Shown: positions 8,340 through 16,477 of the stretch, in pieces | Position numbering within the stretch: position 1 is the first letter of the stretch | Layout of the letters: each line of letters opens with the position of its first letter | Source of the DNA: a virus | Virus record (IMG/VR): IMGVR_UViG_3300026136_000011 | Coordinates: 1 to 49,330 of that record | Length of the DNA stretch: 49,330 bases | Direction: 5' to 3' (one strand) | Made by a program: the position numbers and the translations under genes | The notes under the pieces: model-generated | The model's input: only the letters and a program-made list of their open reading frames with translations | The model's database searches: none | What the model was told of the DNA's origin: nothing

Positions 8340-9876
8340 CTTCTTTTTCTATTAATGATTTAAAATTTTCAACAATTTTATTATGTAAGGTTTTTTCTAA
8401 TGTTGATCCTCTATGCATAAGAGTTCTGAAGTTATGCTCACAAATTTCTCTTGTTTTTTCATACACAAACTTCTTGTGTTTGGGAGAACTCCTGCACCAT
8501 TTCAATACTTCTTCTAGAGCCATTGTTGCTCTGTTCCAATCGTGTTTCTTATTGTCATACTCTTCATTGAAATGCTCATCAAACGTCCTGTACCCTAATC
8601 TTTTTAAACCTTCTAAAGTTTTCCATTGTCCTACTACAATAAAAGGTCTTTTGTAAAACATTGGTTTAAATGTTTTTTCTGAAACAAAACTATCAGGAAA
8701 ATTTGTCGAATCGGCATATGTTTCTGTGACTACGTGAAGCATAGACACTAGATATTTTTCTGGATCCGTATCTTTATTTGGATTGGCTCCTTCATGAACA
8801 TTATGCCTATCATTTTTAATTTGCATAGGTAACAATCCTGCAATTCTTTTATTATAAATTTTCATTAGATTTGCTGTAAGTTGCTCATATCTTGGAGGTT
8901 GTCCATGGACTAATTCATCTCTAATTTTATACAGATCTTCCTTGTCTTTTGAAAAATGCCATTTGTTCTGTCCAACTTTGTATAAAAACCATCTATAATC
9001 TTTTCTTTTAGCATAAGAAATTTTATCTTCTATATATTCTCGTGCTAATTTTTGATATTTTAAAAAGTCTGGTTCGTCCTTGTAATGATCTGTCCAAGTA
9101 TCGCCAACATATGTTTCATAGTATATTGGGTCTCTTTCTCTATAAACATTTTCCACAAATTCGGGATTATTTGTTAACTCCATTGTCCTAAATTGTTCAA
9201 GTGCTTTTTCAAAATGATCCTTACAAGTTTCGTCGCCATAAAAATTATCTTTGAATGAAGAATCTTTTGATAAATGTGTAAGTATTCCAAACTTATGATA
9301 CTCAAATAATTTTATTAAAGCATAGAACCTATGCCAGTCGGGCCTTCTGTTTAAACATAAAAAATATTTGTAAGGATAAAATCTTACATTATTTTGCATT
9401 CTTTCTATTTTTTTGTAAAATACTTCGTGCCATTGCCATTCCATTTTATTTGCATATAAGGCACAATATTCTTTATTGCCGAAATCATTTAATGATGCTG
9501 TAACAAAAATAAAATGTTTTTTTTCTAACCAAGAATGATTGTGATCTTTTATTGTTTGAAATATTTTTTGGAACTCTTTGTCTCCCCAATTTTCCATCCA
9601 TCCTAACAGCATTATTTTACAACGACCACTTCTAACAGCGGCCTGTGTTTCGTCAGGTAATTCCCAATGTTTTAAAACTTTTTCTTTTGCTACCAATCTA
9701 TGTCTTAATTCAAATAAAATTACAAAATTGCCTTTTGGAATCTTGTATACTGGTTTAAAATATTCTTTTAATTGAAATTCTGTTTTATCTAATTTTAATT
9801 CAGGATAGTCTTCTGGTAATACATTCCAGTTGTCCTTTAAATAATTGTCTTTGTTTTTAACGTAATAGTAAATCAT
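8326..9876 (-). CDS. Exostosin-like glycosyltransferase candidate
   Basis: This 516-residue protein has an N-terminal region without a recognised motif and a C-terminal block (residues about 399-432) that begins SEKTFKPMFYKRPFIVVG. That block resembles the nucleotide-sugar region of exostosin/GT47-like GT-B proteins, where a conserved Ser-Glu-Lys/Arg and Pro-Phe or Pro-Val occur. YFLCLNRRPDWHR near residue 170 is another block often seen with it. The gene overlaps the upstream SGNH-like gene by 20 bases and the dehydrogenase gene by 14. A glycan role is inferred; no membrane segment or signal peptide is visible, so it should act in the host cytoplasm. Confidence 0.6.
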   Translation of the reverse strand: MIYYYVKNKDNYLKDNWNVLPEDYPELKLDKTEFQLKEYFKPVYKIPKGNFVILFELRHRLVAKEKVLKHWELPDETQAAVRSGRCKIMLLGWMENWGDKEFQKIFQTIKDHNHSWLEKKHFIFVTASLNDFGNKEYCALYANKMEWQWHEVFYKKIERMQNNVRFYPYKYFLCLNRRPDWHRFYALIKLFEYHKFGILTHLSKDSSFKDNFYGDETCKDHFEKALEQFRTMELTNNPEFVENVYRERDPIYYETYVGDTWTDHYKDEPDFLKYQKLAREYIEDKISYAKRKDYRWFLYKVGQNKWHFSKDKEDLYKIRDELVHGQPPRYEQLTANLMKIYNKRIAGLLPMQIKNDRHNVHEGANPNKDTDPEKYLVSMLHVVTETYADSTNFPDSFVSEKTFKPMFYKRPFIVVGQWKTLEGLKRLGYRTFDEHFNEEYDNKKHDWNRATMALEEVLKWCRSSPKHKKFVYEKTREICEHNFRTLMHRGSTLEKTLHNKIVENFKSLIEKEDVGN

Positions 9877-10633
9877 TCTCTTTTATGTAATTATGCACTT
9901 CTTTGGCGAACTCATTTTGTCCTGGTTGTCCTACGTGTTGGTTTGGATTCCATACTGTATTTGGATCTTTTTTAAATCTTTCAAAATAACATTCTTTGTA
10001 AATGTTCCTATGATCTAGTAGATTATATAAAGCATTGAGTTTTGGCACTTTGTTAATTTTATGCATATCAAAATCAAATAACATATTAATAAACAGGTGT
10101 TTGATGTTATGTTTTTGCAGAAATGATTGCAAAGTGAAATGTTGTAGTATTGTTCTATATTGCATTTCCGTCCAACTACCCCAATGTGTACGCAATAACT
10201 CTTTGTACATAATCTCGTGTTTGTCTTTCATTGGCACAACATTTTTTGATTTCTTTGCACCAAGCAATCCGGGTATGAACATATAATGATTTAAAAATTT
10301 GTTATCTCCAGGTTCATCCGATTCTAGAAATAATCTATCAGATCCTGTCCACCCAATCAAAACAAACAGTTCGTCTTTGTTTTTATGTTTTTGTATAAAA
10401 TTAATTGTGCTTTGTAATATGTGATCATTACTTGATCCGGGTATGGCATTGTTTATTATTGTTTCAACATTTAAGTTTCTGCCCATTGTGTTTGCCCAGG
10501 AATCATTATAACAGTGTTGAGGTATTTCTTGAATCGTTCCATCCTTTGGCCAAGTAGGTCCACCTTTTTCCCATGAGTCTAGTTCTACTCCTGCGGTGTG
10601 GCTACATCCATTGATGTATAAAGTTTTTATCAT
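9857..10633 (-). CDS. SGNH/GDSL hydrolase-like protein
   Basis: This 258-residue protein begins INGCSHTAG, which places Ser11 where the block I nucleophile of SGNH hydrolases lies. Gly66-Ser67-Ser68-Asn69 (PGSSND) fits the oxyanion region, IGWTGSDR is a further conserved-looking block, and His233 in NQHVGQPGQ may be the catalytic base. Family members hydrolyse or transfer acyl groups on sugars or lipids. With sugar genes around it, sugar O-acetylation or deacetylation is a reasonable guess. It has no signal peptide. Its ATG overlaps the upstream stop as ATGA, so translation is coupled. Confidence 0.65.
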   Translation of the reverse strand: MIKTLYINGCSHTAGVELDSWEKGGPTWPKDGTIQEIPQHCYNDSWANTMGRNLNVETIINNAIPGSSNDHILQSTINFIQKHKNKDELFVLIGWTGSDRLFLESDEPGDNKFLNHYMFIPGLLGAKKSKNVVPMKDKHEIMYKELLRTHWGSWTEMQYRTILQHFTLQSFLQKHNIKHLFINMLFDFDMHKINKVPKLNALYNLLDHRNIYKECYFERFKKDPNTVWNPNQHVGQPGQNEFAKEVHNYIKENDLLLR

Positions 10634-11589
10634 ACTTTCTCTTTTGTTAACAAAACATCAATAGTACAATGACATCTATCTTTGATACATATAGAAGGTG
10701 CTGTTGGCCAATTAATTTTTTCTGGTTCGTTTATGTCTCCTATAACTCCACCCTGGAAACAGTTTGCCATTTGTATCTTTCCTGTATATTGTATAAACAA
10801 ACTTTCTAATCCCATATGGCATTTCCAACCTTTGAAATTTGTTTTTCCTGCATTGATAAGTTCTTGTTCATTACCGCTTGAATTGATCACTTCGCCGTCC
10901 TCAAAATGAATGTTTGAACAACTATCAAAATATTTTCTTTTGGGCCATACTTCTGCTTCTTGAAATAGATTTGTATTTTCAAACCATTTAAGTTGTTCTT
11001 CCGTATAATTTCTTCCTGCCATATTTCCTGGCATCCAGTCAAGTATTTTTACTGCTTCTACTGTAATATTTTTGTGTTTTTTACAACTATCTAAAAATTT
11101 TAATGCGGTATCCCAATGATTACTGTCCATCATAACCCTGATATTTGTTGGAGTAATATCTGCGGCGGCAAGTGCTTTTTCTAAAAATTGTTTATCTTCA
11201 AAACTTGGATGAAAACTAGAAGATATGTAAGCAAGGTATGGTGCCAGTTGTGCCATATATCTTGGAGTTCTAGCAAAGTTTGTTGTTATACCTGTTTTGC
11301 CTCCTGTGTCATGAATCATTTTTGCAAAGTCTAGTAAGAAAGGACTTAGAGTTGGTTCGCCACCCGAAATACTAACGTGTAATTTATCGTATTTGTTTAA
11401 TAATAATTGCCAAAATCTTTTTGCATTTTCCCAATCGTAGTGATGATTTTTTCCTTTATGCAAATTAGGTGGACAATACGAACAAGCATTTGTACAGATA
11501 TTATTAATAACCCAAGTAACTGCCATTACACCCGGAGTTCTTCTTTGTACTTTGACTACCGGTGTTTTATTTTCATTTAAACTTTTCAT
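10630..11589 (-). CDS. Radical SAM enzyme
   Basis: Starting from the ATG at 11589 the protein has 319 residues. The cluster motif CTNACSYC is at residues 32-39, followed by SISGGEPTLSP, the SAM-binding GGEP strand. C-terminal cysteines (CHMG, ANCFQGG, DRCHC) may hold an auxiliary cluster. The frame stays open upstream to 11628, but GAGGAGG directly precedes 11589 and marks it as the real start. The start lies within the end of the upstream radical SAM gene, and the stop overlaps the SGNH-like gene as ATGA. It is not closely paralogous to the other five complete proteins, so it probably does a different step. Confidence 0.87.
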   Translation of the reverse strand: MKSLNENKTPVVKVQRRTPGVMAVTWVINNICTNACSYCPPNLHKGKNHHYDWENAKRFWQLLLNKYDKLHVSISGGEPTLSPFLLDFAKMIHDTGGKTGITTNFARTPRYMAQLAPYLAYISSSFHPSFEDKQFLEKALAAADITPTNIRVMMDSNHWDTALKFLDSCKKHKNITVEAVKILDWMPGNMAGRNYTEEQLKWFENTNLFQEAEVWPKRKYFDSCSNIHFEDGEVINSSGNEQELINAGKTNFKGWKCHMGLESLFIQYTGKIQMANCFQGGVIGDINEPEKINWPTAPSICIKDRCHCTIDVLLTKEKV

Positions 11590-12901
11590 ATGCCTCCTCA
11601 TAAACTCCTGGATACATATTTCTAACATCTTCTAACTCAGGAATTGTTTTAAAAATACTTTCTTTTCTAAGTTTATCTAATTTTGCGTGTTTTTCTAAAA
11701 ATAGTTTTGCGTATTTTCCATTATGTGGTGTTTCTAATCCAGACATTACTTCTTTTAATTTAGGTGTTGGATCATAATCATATTTTTCTTTAAAATCTAG
11801 AATCCAAAATTTATAATTTTGCAGAATTTCTTTTTTGAATTTATCACTTAAAATACTAATATGTAAATCTTCGGGCCAGTGTACAAAGTTTAAGAACCAG
11901 TTATTATACTTTACTTTCCAGGTATTGGAATTTTGGTTAGCATAGTTGTCATGAATTAGTCCTAACTTAATAAAGTGTTCAATGATTTCAGGCAACCTGA
12001 ACACGTTTAAAGCACCTACTGTTATTCCTGGTTGTATAAAAATATCGTTACTCAATCCAGTAAGTGTCTCGATATTTTTTGCTGTTTTTTCCCACACAGT
12101 TCCTGAACGCACTAGCTCTGCTCTATGTCCAAACTCATCTAAACTTGGCCATACTTCAATCTTTCCTGGATCCCATAATTTCCAGTAATCAATTACACTT
12201 TTTCCTTTATGTTCGAGTTTTGACATATTTGTATTGTACATTATTCTAACATCAAACCTTTTATATTTTTTTAGTAAATCTAAAATATACCAATGGTCTT
12301 CCATCATCATTGGCTCACCACCCGCAAAATAAATTCTTTCAACGTGTTTAATTTGATCTTCTAAGAAAGTTAATTTAGATTGTCCTTCTATGTCGCTTAC
12401 GATATTCAAACCTTTTTTGTTTTCGCTCATATACTTCTTTTTACCCCAAATTTTTATTGCATCTGGTACCCATGAAGAACTATATTTTGGTCCACAACTT
12501 CTGCATTTTAAATTACAAATATTGCTGAATCTCATATCCCAATATTTTAATCTCATTTCAGGTACTGTGCCATCGGGCAAAGTAATTTCTTCAACTTTTT
12601 TCATTACTTCTTTGTAAGTTTTATTATTGTGTTGTCTGTTTGAACGCATACCTTTGTCTTCCATATGCCAACATTTAGAACAGATTTTTGGACGAGATCC
12701 AGAAAGCATTTCTCTTCGTAATGCTTTTTGTTTTGGACTATTCCATATTTCTTGTATTGAATTAGTTTCTAGATCTCCGAGATCATAATTGTATGGAGAT
12801 GTAAGACAGCACGGTATTACTTTGTTGTGTGGCTCAAATTGTAAATGAACCCACGGTATAATACAGAAACTTTTGGATTGTTTTAAATCGTCATACTTCA
12901 T
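11573..12901 (-). CDS. Radical SAM protein with N-terminal twitch-type cysteine domain
   Basis: This 442-residue protein has Cys13 (FCIIPW), Cys31-Cys32 (IPCC) and Cys74-x2-Cys77 (CSKCW) in the N-terminal auxiliary-cluster domain, the SAM motif CNLKCRSC at residues 129-136, and FAGGEPMM as the GGEP motif. It is the third member of this architecture here, the other two being at 1815-3053 and 3053-4459, about 7 kb away. The following gene is another radical SAM enzyme, which overlaps it and is probably translated from an SD inside its last codons. A 26-base gap separates it from the upstream glycosyltransferase-like gene. Confidence 0.88.
   Translation of the reverse strand: MKYDDLKQSKSFCIIPWVHLQFEPHNKVIPCCLTSPYNYDLGDLETNSIQEIWNSPKQKALRREMLSGSRPKICSKCWHMEDKGMRSNRQHNNKTYKEVMKKVEEITLPDGTVPEMRLKYWDMRFSNICNLKCRSCGPKYSSSWVPDAIKIWGKKKYMSENKKGLNIVSDIEGQSKLTFLEDQIKHVERIYFAGGEPMMMEDHWYILDLLKKYKRFDVRIMYNTNMSKLEHKGKSVIDYWKLWDPGKIEVWPSLDEFGHRAELVRSGTVWEKTAKNIETLTGLSNDIFIQPGITVGALNVFRLPEIIEHFIKLGLIHDNYANQNSNTWKVKYNNWFLNFVHWPEDLHISILSDKFKKEILQNYKFWILDFKEKYDYDPTPKLKEVMSGLETPHNGKYAKLFLEKHAKLDKLRKESIFKTIPELEDVRNMYPGVYEEAYEKFK
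11593..11599 (-). promoter_or_regulatory. Strong ribosome binding site GAGGAGG that sets an internal start
   Basis: The minus strand reads GAGGAGG three bases before the ATG at 11589. It lies inside the last codons of the upstream radical SAM gene (Glu-Glu-Ala). It favours 11589 over the longer open frame from 11628 and implies coupled translation of two radical SAM enzymes. Confidence 0.6.
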
Positions 12902-12927
12902 ACCTATATTTACTTGAAAATAGTAGT

Positions 12928-13854
12928 CTATTTTTTAATAATGAAGCTCTCTACTCCACGCACAGGATTCTGGTAAACCTGTTTGAAAAACTTGCTTTGT
13001 GACTCTGTAAGCGGTTCTGACCCTATGGGTAATTCTATGTCACTTATCAGTATTTCACCTAATCTTTTTATTTCTGCATCAAGACTTTTTGTTTTAAAAT
13101 TTTCTTCTTCTTTTTTCCACATCTCGTTTAGATACTCAAAATCTCTCGTGTTCACTATATCCCAATCAGTACACATTGTTAAATATGTGCCTTGTCTTGC
13201 TCCATATATCGCCCACAATCCATTGTCAGCATCTGCACCAACCATTTGCCATATGTACATTCTGTTTAAATTTTTCCAATGATTCTTTTTAAAATCATCT
13301 AAGTTGACTCTCGATCCTCTATCCAATGACATTTTTACACCTTCTCTGAATCCTGCTCTCCAGGCCTGTTGTGGTGTGTGGTTATTGTATACATCGCTGT
13401 ATGTTTGATTCATTTGTAAGTATCTAATATCCCAACAAAAATCTATTTGTGCGGCAACATCATCTGGATCTGCGTTTTCGTGTGTCTTCATATCTAACAC
13501 ATATTTTTTTGGCCAACATTTTAATCCACCATTTCCATAAATTAAACCGTTGACGACATTGTACCCACACCAACTAACAACACTGGTTGTTAAATCAACT
13601 GTGTCTGGATCAAAATCAATTTCAACGTCTAACCATTCTGGATTGATAATATTATCTCCGTCTACAGTTGTGAATCTTTCTGTTTCCGCTCTCTCGGCAC
13701 AGGCTTTGTGTGCCGCATCTGATCCTTTCACTCCGTGTACTCTTTTTACCCACGGTATCTTGTTACAAATATCTGCGTAATTTTTTTCAGCATTTGGCTC
13801 GTCATAGCTCAAATAAAAAATATCATGATCTCTTACTAAAAATTTTTTATGCAT
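12928..13854 (-). CDS. Glycosyltransferase-like protein, DxD type
   Basis: This 308-residue protein has TTVDGDNII with Asp65-x-Asp67, the GT-A metal-binding motif. It is a paralogue of the protein at 6512-7189, sharing VKGxxAxH, NGLIYGNGGLKCWP, AWRAGFREGVK and GARQG, and it has an extra 60-residue C-terminal segment rich in Lys and Glu. It overlaps the upstream unknown gene by 8 bases. Sugar transfer is inferred from the DxD motif and the gene neighbourhood. The GNGGxKxWP block is not a signature I can assign to a named GT family. Confidence 0.6.
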   Translation of the reverse strand: MHKKFLVRDHDIFYLSYDEPNAEKNYADICNKIPWVKRVHGVKGSDAAHKACAERAETERFTTVDGDNIINPEWLDVEIDFDPDTVDLTTSVVSWCGYNVVNGLIYGNGGLKCWPKKYVLDMKTHENADPDDVAAQIDFCWDIRYLQMNQTYSDVYNNHTPQQAWRAGFREGVKMSLDRGSRVNLDDFKKNHWKNLNRMYIWQMVGADADNGLWAIYGARQGTYLTMCTDWDIVNTRDFEYLNEMWKKEEENFKTKSLDAEIKRLGEILISDIELPIGSEPLTESQSKFFKQVYQNPVRGVESFIIKK

Positions 13855-14401
13855 TTTCTTTCACGTGATAATAATTGTTATAAATTCTTTTACAAAATAC
13901 ACTAATATTTAATTCATTTATTCCTTCATCTATATTTTCTATGTCACATTTTCCTTGTAATAAATCAACTTTAAACTGGTTATGTAGTATGTTTGGATTA
14001 TCCTTCTTTGTTATATAAAACATTTGCCACAGTGCATTACTGGATATCGAATTTAAAGTATCAACTATATCTCCCTGAACAACTAATTTCCATTTATTAT
14101 TTTTCGTATCTTGCACTATGTTTATTCCGTCTTTTATTTGATCAACAACTGGCACTTGATATATTATGTGTGAGGCGGGCGTCTCATTAATTTCCTCCTC
14201 TAACATACCGATACCTATTTCGTTTACTACATATTTTTTTAATTTTTCGTCATATAGCACTTTGAATTCTTCCAAACGTTTAGATCCAGATTTTATTTCA
14301 TTCGCTAGTATATCATTGATTTCGATGGATGTTTTTTGTTTGCTTGGACCAACTGCTATTGGAATTCCTGTTTCTGCGTTAAATTCAAGATACTGTTGCA
14401 T
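13847..14401 (-). CDS. Unknown protein in the glycan/radical SAM cluster
   Basis: I do not recognise this 184-residue protein. It is acidic in the N-terminal half (LEEEINETPA near residue 70), has a strand-like central part (NKWKLVVQGDIVDTL) and two cysteines in the C-terminal 35 residues. It has no signal peptide or membrane segment. The gene overlaps the upstream transferase gene by 17 bases and the downstream one by 8, so it is expressed with them. An accessory or acceptor role is possible but unsupported. Confidence 0.65.
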   Translation of the reverse strand: MQQYLEFNAETGIPIAVGPSKQKTSIEINDILANEIKSGSKRLEEFKVLYDEKLKKYVVNEIGIGMLEEEINETPASHIIYQVPVVDQIKDGINIVQDTKNNKWKLVVQGDIVDTLNSISSNALWQMFYITKKDNPNILHNQFKVDLLQGKCDIENIDEGINELNISVFCKRIYNNYYHVKENA

Positions 14402-15218
14402 TTGCTTCTTCTAGTTGTGTTATTAAGTAATCTGATAAAAAATTATTTTCTACATAATGTATAATTCCGTTTTGTTTAAAGTTACCAATATAAAAATTTT
14501 TATCAGAAAAATTTAGTGTAACTGCTGTACTTGCCTTTTGATATCTAAAACTCCAGCCTTGTTGTTTGGGTTTCAAGTGTACTACATTTATGAAAGAGTC
14601 TTTGGAGGTAATCTGTTCTTCATTGCACAAAAGTTTTGAAGTAATCGCAGAACTTACATCCATACTACACCATTTTTGTTTTTTCTTTGGCGTGTATTTT
14701 TTGTAAAATGTTTGCCAGTTTTCTATAACCACACGTTGCATTCTGTAAAACAAAGCGGCTTCTTCTGACTTTTCAAAATAACTGAAAGTGTTGTATAAAT
14801 TTGGCAACTCATTTTGTACAAAAGTTTTTCTATATGCTGTTGAATCACTGATTTTATCTCTATACGTTCTTACGGAAGATGCATAATATATCATATAATT
14901 TTTCAAGTACTTCCACCAACTGTTTAAATTTTCAGTTACCAATACATCTGCGTCCATCACTATGGTTTTCAAGTAAGGTGATATATCAAATGCATTTATT
15001 CTTTCTTCTACATTCAATAAACTGTTTGGTTTTGTTTTTTTAACAATTACATTATCAAAAACTTTACTGTATTTGGCCTCTGGCTCTGTGTTTGTTACAA
15101 CTGTTATATGAGCATCACTATTGTACAATTTTATGGACAATGCTAAAGCATATGCTTGTTTTAAGTAGTCTTCTTTCCAGGTATTGTTTGCGTATATCAA
15201 AAAACCTTTTTCTATCAT
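14385..15218 (-). CDS. Glycosyltransferase family 8-like protein
   Basis: This 277-residue protein has a GT-A outline. The N-terminus GFLIYANN..W is followed by helix-rich ALALSIKLYN, and TIVMDADVLV has Asp89-x-Asp91, the metal-binding motif. INVVHLKPKQQGW near residue 210 fits the C-terminal His/Lys block of GT8-type retaining transferases. It is related to the next upstream protein (15215-16069), which opens with a similar GVILFANNN. The ATG overlaps the upstream stop as ATGA. Donor and acceptor are unknown. Confidence 0.68.
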   Translation of the reverse strand: MIEKGFLIYANNTWKEDYLKQAYALALSIKLYNSDAHITVVTNTEPEAKYSKVFDNVIVKKTKPNSLLNVEERINAFDISPYLKTIVMDADVLVTENLNSWWKYLKNYMIYYASSVRTYRDKISDSTAYRKTFVQNELPNLYNTFSYFEKSEEAALFYRMQRVVIENWQTFYKKYTPKKKQKWCSMDVSSAITSKLLCNEEQITSKDSFINVVHLKPKQQGWSFRYQKASTAVTLNFSDKNFYIGNFKQNGIIHYVENNFLSDYLITQLEEANATVS

Positions 15219-16069
15219 ATGCCTTGACCCTCTATTAATCTTTCCAATGCAATTTTATTCATAATATGTACATTAATGTCTTTGGTTGTTGCTATAGAAT
15301 ATGTTCCTTTTTCGTTTGGATTTGCACACAAAAAAGTAAATCTATTGTCAACAAAGTCTTCAACTAAATCTCTGTCATATGTGTAGTACAATGTGCCTGG
15401 AAGTTTTGTTGGCCAATTGGTGTTTTCTTCAAATCCGTTCATAATATGGATAGCAATACTGAATGCAAAGTCGTTTCTAAAATTTACTGATGCAATTTGA
15501 TATATCCATCTGTAATATGCCCAATTGTCTTTGATATATTTTAAAAGTTCAAAAAACGTTTTTGTTTTTTTGTTTTTTTTGAAGTAAAACACAGTTGCCC
15601 AATACATTTCTATCGATACATCACTTACATTTCTTATTTCCCATGGCTCTCCTATTGGATTCAAATAGAATGCATCTTTCCATATCATAAAATCATCATT
15701 TAGTTTAAAACAATTTGATAAATTATCATTACACACAATATAATCAGTGTCCATCACAATAGTTTCATCATACGGAGTAAGATTATATGCATCAGATCTA
15801 TTAAAATTATTCCAGGGTAACTTTTTTGCTTTACCCATACCGTCCCGGAAAGTTTTTCTTTGAAATACTTGTATCTTTTTTGTAGAAATAACTTTATCGA
15901 AAGTGTCTATCAGTTTCGGATAATTGTTTGTTAAGTGTTTGGCCGAATCAGTTACTAACGATACTGGCAATTTTAAATATTTTTGCACCTGTTTTGCACA
16001 AAATATTGCCTGCCTCACATAATCTATTTCATCATTATTGTTGGCAAATAGTATTACACCTTTTGTCAT
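15215..16069 (-). CDS. Glycosyltransferase-like protein, GT8-like
   Basis: This 284-residue protein has the N-terminal strand GVILFANNN and ETIVMDTDYIV with Asp107-x-Asp109, in the same arrangement as its downstream neighbour. The C-terminal part (NVHIMNKIALERL) resembles the conserved His block that follows the active site in such proteins. It has a Lys-rich insertion near residues 160-175. It overlaps both neighbours by 4 bases (ATGA), and AGGA precedes its ATG. With the next gene it forms a likely pair of sequential transferases at the head of the operon. Confidence 0.65.
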   Translation of the reverse strand: MTKGVILFANNNDEIDYVRQAIFCAKQVQKYLKLPVSLVTDSAKHLTNNYPKLIDTFDKVISTKKIQVFQRKTFRDGMGKAKKLPWNNFNRSDAYNLTPYDETIVMDTDYIVCNDNLSNCFKLNDDFMIWKDAFYLNPIGEPWEIRNVSDVSIEMYWATVFYFKKNKKTKTFFELLKYIKDNWAYYRWIYQIASVNFRNDFAFSIAIHIMNGFEENTNWPTKLPGTLYYTYDRDLVEDFVDNRFTFLCANPNEKGTYSIATTKDINVHIMNKIALERLIEGQGI

Positions 16070-16413
16070 CTTCCTAAAACGTCTTTGATATCTCTTTTCT
16101 TAATTGTTTTTAATTGTGTGTAGTATTCATTTACGTTTTTAGAATATATGTCCATTGTGGTTTCCACAAAACTTTTAAAATCTTCAATTTGTACTGGATT
16201 GTCATTATCATCGATTATCACAACATCTTTTGTTTGTCCTTGTTGCAGTAGAAGATTAATAAAGTTTATAAATTCTTTGTTTATTTTAAAAGACGATCCA
16301 CTTGCATAGTGGACATTTTGATCTAAGAACTTTTGTTTCAGTATTCTTTTTTGATTGTTATAGGTTACCATGTAGTTGGAAAATTCCAACGCATTTTTTA
16401 GTTTTTCGTTCAT
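16066..16413 (-). CDS. Small unknown protein, first gene of the cluster
   Basis: This 115-residue protein has no family I recognise. It is charged and probably helical, with an N-terminal Lys/Asn-rich stretch, VVIIDDNDNPV at its centre and a C-terminus rich in Lys, Arg and Thr. Its ATG lies 7 bases after the -10 box of the promoter at 16420-16448 and has no Shine-Dalgarno sequence, so it may be read from a leaderless message. Its stop overlaps the next gene as ATGA. As the first gene it may be a regulator or scaffold, but nothing shows this. Confidence 0.65.
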   Translation of the reverse strand: MNEKLKNALEFSNYMVTYNNQKRILKQKFLDQNVHYASGSSFKINKEFINFINLLLQQGQTKDVVIIDDNDNPVQIEDFKSFVETTMDIYSKNVNEYYTQLKTIKKRDIKDVLGR

Positions 16414-16419
16414 GATATT

Positions 16420-16448
16420 ATTATATATTAATCAGAACTATAGGTCAA
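16420..16448 (-). promoter_or_regulatory. Sigma-70-type promoter of the radical SAM/glycosyltransferase operon
   Basis: On the minus strand TTGACC (16448-16443) and TATAAT (16425-16420) are separated by exactly 17 bases. This is five of six matches at -35 and a perfect -10. Transcription should begin near 16413, which is the A of the first ATG. It suggests early or middle expression by the host polymerase, unlike the late-type motifs before virion genes. Confidence 0.7.
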
Positions 16449-16477
16449 ATAAGATTTGGAAATTACCTAATTAACTA

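Noticed and set aside
16450-16477. AT-rich dyad (AATTA..TAATT) as a terminator
   Set aside because: The stem is short and only A-T pairs with no following T-run on the transcribed strand, so it would not be a stable terminator.
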